DNA from: Hymenobacter taeanensis
GTDB taxonomy: Bacteria; Bacteroidota; Bacteroidia; Cytophagales; Hymenobacteraceae
DNA: 64,000 nt
NCBI RefSeq assembly: GCF_013137895.1
Contig: NZ_CP053538.1
Location: 3,007,001-3,071,000, forward strand
Direction: 5' to 3'
In this document: positions 36,185-43,295 of the stretch, piece after piece
Layout of the letters: every line of letters starts with the position of its first letter
Numbering within the stretch: the stretch's first letter is position 1
Program-made: the position numbers and the translations under genes
The notes under the pieces: model-generated
The model's input: only the letters and a program-made list of their open reading frames with translations
What the model was told of the DNA's origin: nothing
Databases searched by the model: none

Positions 36185-36481
36185 CAAGCACTGAATTACG
36201 TCGACTACTTCGCGCATCTTCAGCGAGTAGAAGATGTTTTTGCCGTCGCGGTGAGAGCTTAAAATACCTTTCAGCTTCATGCCCGTGAGGTGATGGGAGA
36301 GCAGGCTTTGCTCAACGTTGAGCTTCTCACTGATGTCCGTTACCGACAGGCTCTCCTGATTGGCCAGCAACTGCACAATAGCAATGCGGGTGGGATGGGC
36401 CGTGGTCTTAAGGATAAAAGCCACCTTCTCCATCTTTTCGGTGGTTAGGTTCAGATCGGCGGAGGTGGTATTCGGGGTCAT
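36164..36481 (-). CDS. ArsR-family transcriptional repressor with C-terminal Cys pair
   Basis: The protein has 105 residues. The winged helix has TAHPTRIAIVQLLANQESLS, the recognition helix NVEQSLLSHHLTGMKLKG and the wing SSHRDGKNIFYSLKM. The only cysteines are Cys98 and Cys102 in the last helix (DVIQCLAGCTFL). Sulfide-sensing relatives such as BigR and SqrR use one cysteine near the recognition domain and one in the last helix, so this pair, four residues apart, would be a different sensing arrangement. It probably represses itself and the sulfur operon until persulfide or polysulfide links the cysteines. Its own promoter and overlapping palindrome are visible just upstream. Confidence 0.9.
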   Translation of the reverse strand: MTPNTTSADLNLTTEKMEKVAFILKTTAHPTRIAIVQLLANQESLSVTDISEKLNVEQSLLSHHLTGMKLKGILSSHRDGKNIFYSLKMREVVDVIQCLAGCTFL

Positions 36482-36489
36482 AAGATGTT

Positions 36490-36521
36490 ACAAATGTATG
36501 ATCATTTGTTCATGTATACAA
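36490..36521 (-). promoter_or_regulatory. arsR promoter with overlapping operator
   Basis: On the minus strand TACATTTG (36498-36491) fits the Bacteroidota -7 box TAnnTTTG, and TTG (36521-36519) lies 20 bases before it as the -33 box. The inverted repeat ACAAATG/CATTTGT (36490-36496 and 36503-36509) covers the -7 box, a position suited to repression by ArsR. Confidence 0.6.
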
Positions 36522-37178
36522 GTTTGCCGATTGTTTTGGTTCCAACATACTTCATAACCGCACGCAAGTTTCCGCAAATACCGGCTCAGTTGCCTTTTCA
36601 CTTCACTTTTAAGGCCCCAGACAATAACTGGTACTGGGCGCTGTGGTCACGGCCTGAGTGGGTGCAAGGACTCCACCTCCCGGCAGGATGCCAAGGCGGC
36701 CAGCAGTTCATTCACCATGCTGCACACTAAGAATATTCATAGGCAACCCTAGCCTTTCCAGGTGAGCCATGATAGTGCTACCACCTTAACTGCATAACCC
36801 GCTTGTGCATAACCCGCTTGGCGCGGCCCACCAGACAGGCTTACCGGGGCAAAGTAGCAAGTGTATTGGTGCGCCGCCGGGGAGGCGCGCACCTTGGGGC
36901 TTCTGTTGGTCACCAACGACGACCTGGGCGGCTCTACTGCGGTAACCGCTCTCCTGATAGTTTAAGGCAGCGCGATAAGGGAGGGCTTACGCATGAATCG
37001 GCTGGGAATTCTACTGGCAAACTCTAAGGTAAACGGGAATGGAAATACAGCTTTTGCTGTTGGATAAGCAAAGCAGAGAGCAACTTGCTGTCCGTGTACT
37101 ATCTGTTGCACTTCCAGTGCTGTTGTTGCGCTGGAAGGGCAGCTTTCACCCATCATGCTTTCCGTTACTATCTCCCAC
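36522..37178. other. Intergenic region with no intact gene
   Basis: About 650 bases contain no convincing gene. A short frame around 36520-36660 (IPAQLPFHFTFKAPDNNWYW) faintly resembles the DUF1648/SdpI phrase about small-molecule-like 'P-x-H-F' loops. A Leu/Val-rich stretch at about 36885-36963 (TLGLLLVTNDDLGGSTAVTA) could be the tail of a lost membrane protein. Both are too short to name. A tandem 15-base duplication is listed separately. Confidence 0.4.
36791..36820. repeat. Tandem 15-base direct duplication
   Basis: TGCATAACCCGCTTG occurs at 36791-36805 and again, head to tail and identical, at 36806-36820. It lies in non-coding DNA and looks like a recent slippage duplication. Confidence 0.9.
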
Positions 37179-37463
37179 ATGATTGTTTTCGAGACTCGTT
37201 TTCTATATCCCGTAAGTGCCGTTCGGCTTCAGGAAGAAGAGGGGATTTTACCCGCTGAGTTTTTGCAAAGTATCGCCGCGCTACGGCCATTTCTGGAGAA
37301 GGAAAAGGCTTACGGTGAAGTTTATTCTACAAGCGTACTCTCGCCGCGCGGCCGTCAGCTGGTCATTCACTACCGCAAAACGTACTCTTCTGATGCGGGC
37401 TTTGTAGTGGAAATTCTGGCCGCTGAAGTAGCCAAGACACTGCCCATAGCCCAGGTGGCCTAG
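37179..37463 (+). CDS. Small protein of unknown function
   Basis: The protein has 94 residues from ATG 37179; ATG 37155 is an alternative. It is an ordered alpha/beta protein without membrane segments (FLYPVSAVRLQEEEGILPAE, RPFLEKEKAYGEVYSTSVLS, RQLVIHYRKTYSSDAGFVVE). A strong terminator begins 24 bases after its stop, supporting a monocistronic gene. No family is recognised and no neighbour hints at its role. Confidence 0.6.
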   Translation: MIVFETRFLYPVSAVRLQEEEGILPAEFLQSIAALRPFLEKEKAYGEVYSTSVLSPRGRQLVIHYRKTYSSDAGFVVEILAAEVAKTLPIAQVA

Positions 37464-37487
37464 CCTTTCACTATCCGTAAAAACGAG

Positions 37488-37539
37488 CCCCGGCCCTGCT
37501 GCCTCAAATCATGCTTGGGAGGTAGGGCCGGGGTTGTTT
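37488..37539 (+). terminator. Terminator between convergent genes
   Basis: CCCCGGCCCT (37488-37497) pairs with AGGGCCGGGG (37524-37533), followed by TTGTTT. Further pairing GCCTC/GGGAGGT occurs inside. Confidence 0.75.
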
Positions 37540-37555
37540 CTAGGCCAGCCTGCAC

Positions 37556-38267
37556 TTAGCAGGCATCCGGGCCGGCGGCAGCACCCAGGGAAACTTGGTT
37601 GAGCTGCTGGCGCGCCAGCTGCCAACCCGGCAGGAAGCGGTCCATCAGGCCCCAGAAGCGGGCGTTGTGGTAGCGCTCGTGCAGGTGCACCATCTCGTGA
37701 ACCACCACGTACTGCAGGCAGTGGGTCGGGTGCTTAATCAGCTCTAAATTCAGCCAGATGCGCTGGGCGCGGATATTACAGGTGCCCCAGCGCGTCTTCA
37801 TTTGCTTGGTGCTCCAGGCTAGTACCGTTACGCCCACAATGGGTTCCCAGTAGGCCACCATAGTCGAGAGCTGCTCCTTCAGCCGCTCCCGGTACCAGGC
37901 GTTTAGCACCTTGGCGCGCTGCTCTGTGGTGCTACCCTCGCGCACCCACAGGGTAAGGCTCTGCTCTGCTTCCTGCAGCTCCACGCGCGGCCGGCCAGTA
38001 GTCGGGAGTACATGCAGGGCGTAGCCTCGGCCCTGGTAAAAGTGGGTTTCGCCGGAAACGTATGCCAGAGTGGTGGGCTTTTCGCGGGCCTCAAAACGGG
38101 TTTGGTGTTTCTCAATCCAGGCGCGGCGGGCCACTACCATCTCCCTGATGGCGGCATCGGAGGTACGCAGGGGAGCGGCCACCGTGGGCGTACACCGTCA
38201 GACGCAGGGTGCGGATGTTTTTACGGATGATTTCCACCCGCAGATCGTCAATTTGTAACTCAGGCAT
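37556..38267 (-). pseudogene. YgjP-like (DUF45) zinc metallopeptidase, frame-disrupted
   Basis: Two frames cover one gene. The N-terminus (MPELQIDDLRVEIIRKNIRT then LRLTVYAHG) reads from the ATG at 38265-38267. The rest reads from about 38182 in another frame: VAAPLRTSDAAIREMVVARR, WGTCNIRAQRIWLNLELIKH and the zinc motif VVVHEMVHLHERYH. The break falls at about 38180-38200, where relatives have a short loop before VAAPL, so bases not a multiple of three were lost. The second frame could restart internally and give 208 residues that still hold the zinc site, so activity cannot be excluded. Family role is poorly known; SprT/YgjP-like enzymes are predicted metal-dependent peptidases. Confidence 0.7.
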
Positions 38268-38415
38268 GCGTAGCAATCTGCTAACTATTTTCTGGCCGGC
38301 CAAATGTGGAAGGGCTGGGACAGAGTTGCTAGGCCACTTGGTGGTGGGGGAGAGTGGGAGCTAGTGCCTACCTTTCGTAGTCATCCACCTTTCCATCCTT
38401 GTTCTGTTATCTAGT

Positions 38416-38841
38416 ATGCATCATATCATTTATATGAGTCGGGGCACTCAGGCCATGACCGACGACGAGCTGCGCACTCTCCTGCAACAGGCCCGCGCTA
38501 CCAATGAGGAGCAGAACATCACGGGTGCTCTGGTGTACGGCGACGGCCAATTCATGCAAGTTATTGAGGGGGAAGAGTCAGTACTGGCGGCCCTGTACGC
38601 CAAGCTACTCACCGATTCGCGGCACATGAACGTGGTAAAGCTCGCTGATAAACAGGTGGGGCAACGCAGCTTCGGAGAGTGGTCCATGGGCTTCCGGCCG
38701 ATGTCGGCAGAAGGCTTTGCTGAGTTAGCTGGCTACGTAGAACCCAACGAGCTTGACCTATGCTTGCCCGGCCTGAGCGCTGCCGATGCCCTGCTGCTGC
38801 AGATGATGAAAGTATTCGTGCTGACTCCCTTGAAGGACTAA
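38416..38841 (+). CDS. BLUF-domain blue-light photoreceptor
   Basis: The protein has 141 residues. The BLUF flavin-binding domain fills the first 95: Tyr6 in HHIIYMSR, Asn30 in ARATNEEQNITGALVY, Gln48 in GQFMQVIEGEE and Trp89/Met91 in EWSMGF, all at the places used in the light-driven hydrogen-bond switch. Only a helical tail of about 45 residues follows, so this is a short BLUF protein that must signal by contact with a partner. It binds FAD and reports blue light. The gene is monocistronic, with a strong terminator 50 bases downstream. Confidence 0.9.
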   Translation: MHHIIYMSRGTQAMTDDELRTLLQQARATNEEQNITGALVYGDGQFMQVIEGEESVLAALYAKLLTDSRHMNVVKLADKQVGQRSFGEWSMGFRPMSAEGFAELAGYVEPNELDLCLPGLSAADALLLQMMKVFVLTPLKD

Positions 38842-38891
38842 GCACTCTAGCCATTCCTTGGAGTAATACAAGGATGCCATAAATAAGCCAC

Positions 38892-38935
38892 GAGGCGAGC
38901 CGCCAGCTATTAGTGCTGTCTGCTCGCCTCTTTTT
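38892..38935 (+). terminator. Terminator of the BLUF gene
   Basis: GAGGCGAGC (38892-38900) pairs with GCTCGCCTC (38922-38930), followed by TTTTTG. Confidence 0.85.
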
Positions 38936-38958
38936 GTACAGTTGAGTTATATGCCCGC

Positions 38959-39591
38959 CTACTGCGTGAGCGCACGTAGAGCAGTTATGGCCTTGATAGC
39001 CAGCTGTCGGTTCAGCTTCTTTCCCTCACATTCTTCAAAGTAGGCAGGAGCATAGAAGTACGCCGTCCTGATAGCTCGTTTATCAATCAGATAAAACATG
39101 TTTTCATCTCCGTCCTCTAGGATGCAGTTGCCTTGTGGATTCAGCCTGCGTTGGTCATCTCGTACTTGCCATAACTGCGAAGGCGCCACGTTACGCCAGC
39201 AGTGGGCCAGAGTCGTTGGAGCCGCTGTGGTGGGCAGCAGGTAGCGGTTGGTGTCGGGAGGCATTCTACTAAACGCCAATTCCCCCTGCGCAAACTTCTT
39301 ACTCAATTCCCCGGGAAAATATCGGCCCTCCGCTACCCGGTAAGGACTGGTGTACATGAAAAAGTACACCTTGTCTTGGTACTTAGCCAGTATCAGATAG
39401 TTGGGAGAGTTGTTCCGGGTACTGCTGCTCTGATAGATGATGGTGCTGTCGTAATTAGCCTGAAAGAAGGTATGTAGAGGGAAAAGCTGCGGCGTGGGCT
39501 GGCCTACGAGGTAGTGCATGGACAGAAGCCAACTGCCAGCGGTCAGCAATAAGTACCGGATGATGTGATAGTGAATTGTGGGTATAATCAT
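38959..39591 (-). CDS. Secreted or membrane-anchored protein of unknown function
   Basis: The protein has 210 residues from the ATG at 39589-39591. A hydrophobic N-terminus (IIRYLLLTAGSWLLSMHYLV) is a signal peptide or anchor. The rest is a mixed alpha/beta domain with phrases VYFFMYTSPYRVAEGRYFPG, AHCWRNVAPSQLWQVRDDQR and CILEDGDENMFYLIDKRAI. The codon usage is less GC-rich than in neighbouring genes. No family is recognised. It converges on the BLUF gene across the terminator. Confidence 0.65.
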   Translation of the reverse strand: MIIPTIHYHIIRYLLLTAGSWLLSMHYLVGQPTPQLFPLHTFFQANYDSTIIYQSSSTRNNSPNYLILAKYQDKVYFFMYTSPYRVAEGRYFPGELSKKFAQGELAFSRMPPDTNRYLLPTTAAPTTLAHCWRNVAPSQLWQVRDDQRRLNPQGNCILEDGDENMFYLIDKRAIRTAYFYAPAYFEECEGKKLNRQLAIKAITALRALTQ

Positions 39592-40255
39592 ACTCCCAAA
39601 TAAGATACGAAGCAATTCACTCCAAGTTATCGCCCCTCAGATTAGGCCGGGGTAGTAGTCCCTGAAATATATTATTTTATTCGCATTGCCTCCTCCCGAC
39701 CTGTAACTCTACTCGGCCAGACTTGGTCTATAAGGTTCGTAAGGGTTCCTACTCGGGTTCTGCTCATCACTTTGACGATACTACCATCGGCGAGCGACTA
39801 TTAGCAGTCGTGCTGAACTGCAGCAGCAACCGGCGAGCCGGTTGGCACAAGCCATATTTCAACCTTTGGAGCGCCGCTGACTGTATCGCTCCTCCTGTCA
39901 TGCAAATTCTAAGCTGGCTGCAGGCTCTGCGGCAAGGGTTGCAACGCATATAGAGAAGGAGCTTCTCTTTTGACTTATAAAAATGCTTAATTGAAAAGCA
40001 GACCAGCATAAACGCAAACAAGCCTCAAAAACTGCATCTGCGAACAGATTTACAGCTTTTGAGGCTTGATTTAGGTAGAGGTATTAACCTCTACTAGTAC
40101 CCAGAGCCGGGGTAGCATCTAGCCTCAAAAACGAGATGCTAACCGTTTGATTTTCTGTGGGTACTATTCAATTAAATGTGCTTTGAAAAACAACAGGTGG
40201 CGTAGCAGGGCGCGTAGGGTCCGAGCTTGCCATTTTTCCTGTTTCCGGGTGGCAT
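39592..40255. other. Intergenic region at the left edge of the accessory island
   Basis: About 660 AT-richer bases separate the chromosome-like genes from the phage-like module. A weak 76-codon frame (39723-39953, plus) exists, ending LSWLQALRQGLQRI, but it has no recognisable domain. The right part (40021-40141) is a cluster of inverted repeats. If the island is an inserted element, one end should be here, yet no tRNA gene or integrase is visible. Confidence 0.45.
40021..40141. repeat. Cluster of three inverted repeats
   Basis: Three palindromes follow one another: AGCCTCAAAA/TTTTGAGGCT (40021-40030 and 40057-40066), GTAGAGGT/ACCTCTAC (40075-40082 and 40087-40094), and TAGCATCT/AGATGCTA (40113-40120 and 40134-40141). 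The word AGCCTCAAAAAC occurs at 40021 and again exactly 100 bases later at 40121, in the loop of the third hairpin. Confidence 0.8.
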
Positions 40256-41152
40256 CTACAGCAGCCGCAGTTGCTCACTGGCGCGGCTGCTAATCCGCTC
40301 CATCATTTCCTGTAAACGGCCGCGTACGTCGGTAGAGTCACGCGCCATAACTTCCAGCAGCCCGGCTACGCGCTCAATAGCTTCCTCCCGGTTGGCGGGC
40401 ACCCGCTTGGTCAGCACGCCCCGCACTTCCCAGATTTCCCAGATGGTTTCCCGCGGGACAATGTGAGGGGAGAAGTACGAGTTATCCGAAAGCAATTCCA
40501 CTTCCTGGTCCTCGTTGCGGATGGGGCGCGGAATGCGCTTCACCATCAGCGAGTCGTCCGTCACCACCACGTACACGTGTCGGGGCTTCACCATCCGCCA
40601 GTCGTCCATGCACCGGGCAATGACTACATCACTGGTCCACAGCGTCGGCTCCATGCTGGAACCCTCCACCTCGAAGGCCCGGTGCGACTTGCCCGAAAAC
40701 TGCGGTAACGCCAGCAACTCCAGGTCCATTTCTTTCAGCACCGCCGGCTTCTCGCGGGAAAGCTGGTAGCCCGCCTGGGCAGGTGTCGGCACCAGCATAA
40801 TGCCTTCCTCCCCAGCCATGTCCAAGGTAATTACCGCCGGAGCATTCAGCCCTCCGTAGCGGTGACCGGGCGCCGGCTCTGGGGCCTTCTTCGCCGTCGG
40901 AGCAGGTTCAGCCAGCGCCTTGGGCAATAGCATCTGCCCTTCGCCCAGCAGCAACCACCCGGGGTTAATTTCCGGGTAGGTCTGGAGCACTTCTACCAAC
41001 GTATCGAAGCCTGGCTTAAACTTGTGTCCAATAAAGTTGTAAAGCTTCGTGGGCCGATCATGTCCAAGCTTCTTTGCAGCGCCGTACACCGAATCCCCGT
41101 AGTGCTCAATAATGGCCGATAAACGGTCACCTATCTGCTTTTGCTCTTCCAT
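40256..41152 (-). CDS. Phage-type repressor with S24/LexA-like domain
   Basis: The protein has 298 residues. An N-terminal helix-turn-helix (about 8-55) recognises DNA: AAKKLGHDRPTKLYNFIGHK. A charged Pro/Ala linker leads to an S24 peptidase-like domain (about 150-240) with VEGSSMEPTLWTSDVVIARC, holding the nucleophile Ser, and DDSLMVKRIPRP, holding the Lys. This suggests SOS-triggered self-cleavage as in LexA and lambda CI. A long helical C-terminus follows. It is divergent from the Cro-like gene and should bind the three half-sites between them. Confidence 0.87.
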   Translation of the reverse strand: MEEQKQIGDRLSAIIEHYGDSVYGAAKKLGHDRPTKLYNFIGHKFKPGFDTLVEVLQTYPEINPGWLLLGEGQMLLPKALAEPAPTAKKAPEPAPGHRYGGLNAPAVITLDMAGEEGIMLVPTPAQAGYQLSREKPAVLKEMDLELLALPQFSGKSHRAFEVEGSSMEPTLWTSDVVIARCMDDWRMVKPRHVYVVVTDDSLMVKRIPRPIRNEDQEVELLSDNSYFSPHIVPRETIWEIWEVRGVLTKRVPANREEAIERVAGLLEVMARDSTDVRGRLQEMMERISSRASEQLRLL

Positions 41153-41174
41153 TGGGCAGTCACCAGGTTGTTAA

Positions 41175-41216
41175 AATTTGTTTGTTAGTTCAAATAAGTT
41201 GTGCTAAACTTGTTTG
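41175..41216. promoter_or_regulatory. Three evenly spaced operator half-sites
   Basis: AATTTGTTTG (41175-41184), CAAATAAGTT (41191-41200, inverted) and AACTTGTTTG (41207-41216) start exactly 16 bases apart and alternate in direction, with six-base gaps between them. They lie between the divergent repressor and Cro-like genes. A -33/-7-like pair for the right-hand gene (TTTG 41181-41184, TAAACTTG 41205-41212) overlaps them. Confidence 0.65.
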
Positions 41217-41251
41217 TCTAACGAACCAAAGATAACCAACCGGCAAACAAA

Positions 41252-41500
41252 ATGGAACATGTGGCAAAGAAAATTTCAGAGCAGCGGCACCTATTTGGTA
41301 AACGCAGTAACTACACTGCCCGCATCACGGCCAACTTAGCCGCTAAGGGCAAGGCGTTTACCCGGCAGCAGGTGTACAACGTCGTGACGGGGCGCTACTT
41401 CAATATGGACATTGCCGAGGCTTTTTTCGAGGAGCTGGAAGCTGAACTTAAACGCCGGGCCCACCTCGAAGCCCGTGCTAACCAGCCGCTGCCGGCCTAA
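41252..41500 (+). CDS. Small Cro-like DNA-binding protein
   Basis: The protein has 82 residues. The central part, ARITANLAAKGKAFTRQQVY then NVVTGRYFNMDIAEAFFEEL, has the layout of a compact helix-turn-helix of the Cro/transition-regulator kind. It is the first gene to the right of the repressor/operator region and is followed after three bases by the excisionase-like gene. A role as the second regulator of the lysogeny switch is inferred from position; no family match is claimed. Confidence 0.65.
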   Translation: MEHVAKKISEQRHLFGKRSNYTARITANLAAKGKAFTRQQVYNVVTGRYFNMDIAEAFFEELEAELKRRAHLEARANQPLPA

Positions 41501-41503
41501 GCC

Positions 41504-41815
41504 ATGCAAGTAGCCCTGCTAGTGCCCGAACAAGAGTGGCGGCAGCTGCTCTCTGACGTGCAGCGCCTCAAAGAAACCGAGGCCGCCCCCAAAATGCTGC
41601 CCGCGCCCAGCGCCCCACCCGACCGCATTCTGACGGTGCGTGAGGCCGCCCATTACATGCGCCTCAAGCCCGAGGGCGTCCGCAATGCCCGCCGGGCCGG
41701 CCGCCTCCAAGGGCTGCGACTCAACGAAAAGGAGTGGGGCTTCCACTTGTCGGAGTTGAACCGCTACCTGTCCCGCTACAATCGGCGTCCGCTCGATTTT
41801 CCATCTGGTTCCTAA
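41504..41815 (+). CDS. Excisionase/MerR-like helix-turn-helix protein
   Basis: The protein has 103 residues. The first 45 are a polar, proline-containing arm. The HTH_17 domain follows: ILTVREAAHYMRLKPEGVRN, then ARRAGRLQGLRLNEKEWGFH and LSELNRYLSRYN. This is the fold of excisionases and small phage regulators. It starts three bases after the Cro-like gene and belongs to the same early transcript. No integrase is visible for it to work with. Confidence 0.75.
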   Translation: MQVALLVPEQEWRQLLSDVQRLKETEAAPKMLPAPSAPPDRILTVREAAHYMRLKPEGVRNARRAGRLQGLRLNEKEWGFHLSELNRYLSRYNRRPLDFPSGS

Positions 41816-41830
41816 GCCAATTTCTTTGCC

Positions 41831-42403
41831 ATGTCCTACTTACTTCCCATTGTCGGGCCTGATGCCCCCGCGACTTACTCTCTTATTCGCGTTCAGAAGG
41901 CCAGGATTAAGAATCAGCAGCTCACCTGCGAGTTCACGGAGCAGCGCACCGACGATGCACCCCCACGCGCCTTTACGCTCACCTGCCAGGAACTGGTGCA
42001 TCCCGACTTGCTCCACCGCCTGGCCCAACTCGTGCCGCACCTGTGTTTGCTTACCGAGCAGCTCACCGAAACCCCGGACTACTGGCCGGAGGATGTGGCC
42101 GAGGTTCTGCCCACGCACTTCGAACCGTTTACTGTCACGCGCTTCAGTGTGGCCGGGAATGGGGGAGGCGTTACGCTCATCGGCCAACGCACGCTTTGCG
42201 GCGGCAAGGTGCTTAACCTCACCAGTCCCTACGTGGCATTCGAAGACGAGCAGCCCACCTACGCCTACGCCGGCCTGCTGGAAGCGGCTCTGCAGGATGC
42301 TTTGCAGGAAGTGGAAGCCGCCCTGCGCGGCAAATGCACCACCTACCGCCAGCTTGACTTGTTCGAGCAGCCAGAAGTAGCCCAGCTTGCTCCAGTAACT
42401 TAG
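41831..42403 (+). CDS. Element-borne protein of unknown function
   Basis: The protein has 190 residues and is soluble with no signal peptide. Recognisable phrases are TYSLIRVQKARIKNQQLTCE, ELVHPDLLHRLAQLVPHLCL and VTRFSVAGNGGGVTLIGQRT. The regular beta-hairpin pattern and position in the early region suggest a DNA- or nucleotide-related phage protein, but I recognise no family. It lies 15 bases after the excisionase-like gene and one base before the DUF1376-like gene, within one operon. Confidence 0.7.
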   Translation: MSYLLPIVGPDAPATYSLIRVQKARIKNQQLTCEFTEQRTDDAPPRAFTLTCQELVHPDLLHRLAQLVPHLCLLTEQLTETPDYWPEDVAEVLPTHFEPFTVTRFSVAGNGGGVTLIGQRTLCGGKVLNLTSPYVAFEDEQPTYAYAGLLEAALQDALQEVEAALRGKCTTYRQLDLFEQPEVAQLAPVT

Positions 42404-42404
42404 T

Positions 42405-43289
42405 ATGAAGCCCCCCGCTTTCCTTCTGTATACCGGCGACTTTCTCAGCTCCCCCGACGTGCAGCTGATGGGAGCCCACGAGGTGGGAGCCTACTGCTTG
42501 CTGCTGTTCAACTCCTGGCAATCCGACCGCCCCGGCTATCTGCCCGCCGCAGAAGACCGCCTACGCCGCACGGGGCGCCTGACGGTCGAGCAGTGGGCCG
42601 AGAGCCGGGACTTGCTCTTGGGCAAATTTCCGCTGACCACCGACGGCACCGCCCGCTACAACCCGCGCCTACTCGCCGAGGCCCACCGCCAGGCCCAGCA
42701 CCGGGAACTGAAGACTAAAGCGGGCCTCGCCTCAGCAGCCAAGCGGGCGGCCCAGGCAACAGGTGTTGCCCCCACGCCAACACCTGTTGCCTCAATTACT
42801 GGCGCAAATGATTCTGACACCGCCAGTTCAACAGCGCCCCAACAGCTGGCCAACAGAAAAGCAGCACATGTTGGCCTTGCCGCCAACACGTGTTCAGAAA
42901 ACGACCAACAGACGGGCAACCTTTCCTTTTCCTTGTCCTTACCCTCTTCACTACGTTCAGAGGGAGAGGGGGCCGCGGCCCCCTCCGCTCCCGCGCCAGG
43001 TTCAGTTAAGAGGAAGTCTTGCCCGCCCACGCTGGCTGAGGTGCAGGCGTATGCTGCCTACCAGCACCCCGGCCATCCGGCGGCCGGCGAGGAGGCCGCG
43101 GCCTTTTTCGACCACTTTGAAAGCAACGGCTGGCGGGTAGGTGGCAAAACCCCTATGGTTGACTGGCGCGCGGCCTTCCGCAACTGGATGCGCCGGCGTC
43201 CGCAGTTTCAGCCGGTGCCGCCCGCGTCTGCCACCCCAGCCCGCGCCCGCACCGCCCCCAAGCCCGCCGACCCCAGCCGTTGGAGTTAA
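42405..43289 (+). CDS. DUF1376-like replication protein
   Basis: The protein has 294 residues. The N-terminal winged-helix domain, FLLYTGDFLSSPDVQLMGAH then EVGAYCLLLFNSWQSDRPGY and RRTGRLTVEQWAESRDLLLG, is the DUF1376 pattern found in phage replisome organisers. The middle is low-complexity Ala/Thr/Pro. The C-terminal third (AAFFDHFESNGWRVGGKTPM, WRAAFRNWMRR) is like the end of phage DnaD/replication-initiator proteins. It probably binds the element's origin and loads the DnaB helicase encoded directly downstream. Confidence 0.78.
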   Translation: MKPPAFLLYTGDFLSSPDVQLMGAHEVGAYCLLLFNSWQSDRPGYLPAAEDRLRRTGRLTVEQWAESRDLLLGKFPLTTDGTARYNPRLLAEAHRQAQHRELKTKAGLASAAKRAAQATGVAPTPTPVASITGANDSDTASSTAPQQLANRKAAHVGLAANTCSENDQQTGNLSFSLSLPSSLRSEGEGAAAPSAPAPGSVKRKSCPPTLAEVQAYAAYQHPGHPAAGEEAAAFFDHFESNGWRVGGKTPMVDWRAAFRNWMRRRPQFQPVPPASATPARARTAPKPADPSRWS

Positions 43290-43295
43290 TTTGCT

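Noticed and set aside
39723..39953. A 76-codon plus-strand frame near the island boundary
   Set aside because: No domain, no clear ribosome binding site and surrounded by non-coding palindromes; left as a remark in the region entry.
40021..40141. Palindrome cluster considered as a CRISPR array
   Set aside because: The palindromes differ from one another and there are no regular repeat-spacer units or cas genes.
41826..42380. Alternative 184-codon frame beside the element-borne gene at 41831
   Set aside because: It is proline-, serine- and arginine-rich and out of frame with the better composed 190-residue frame.
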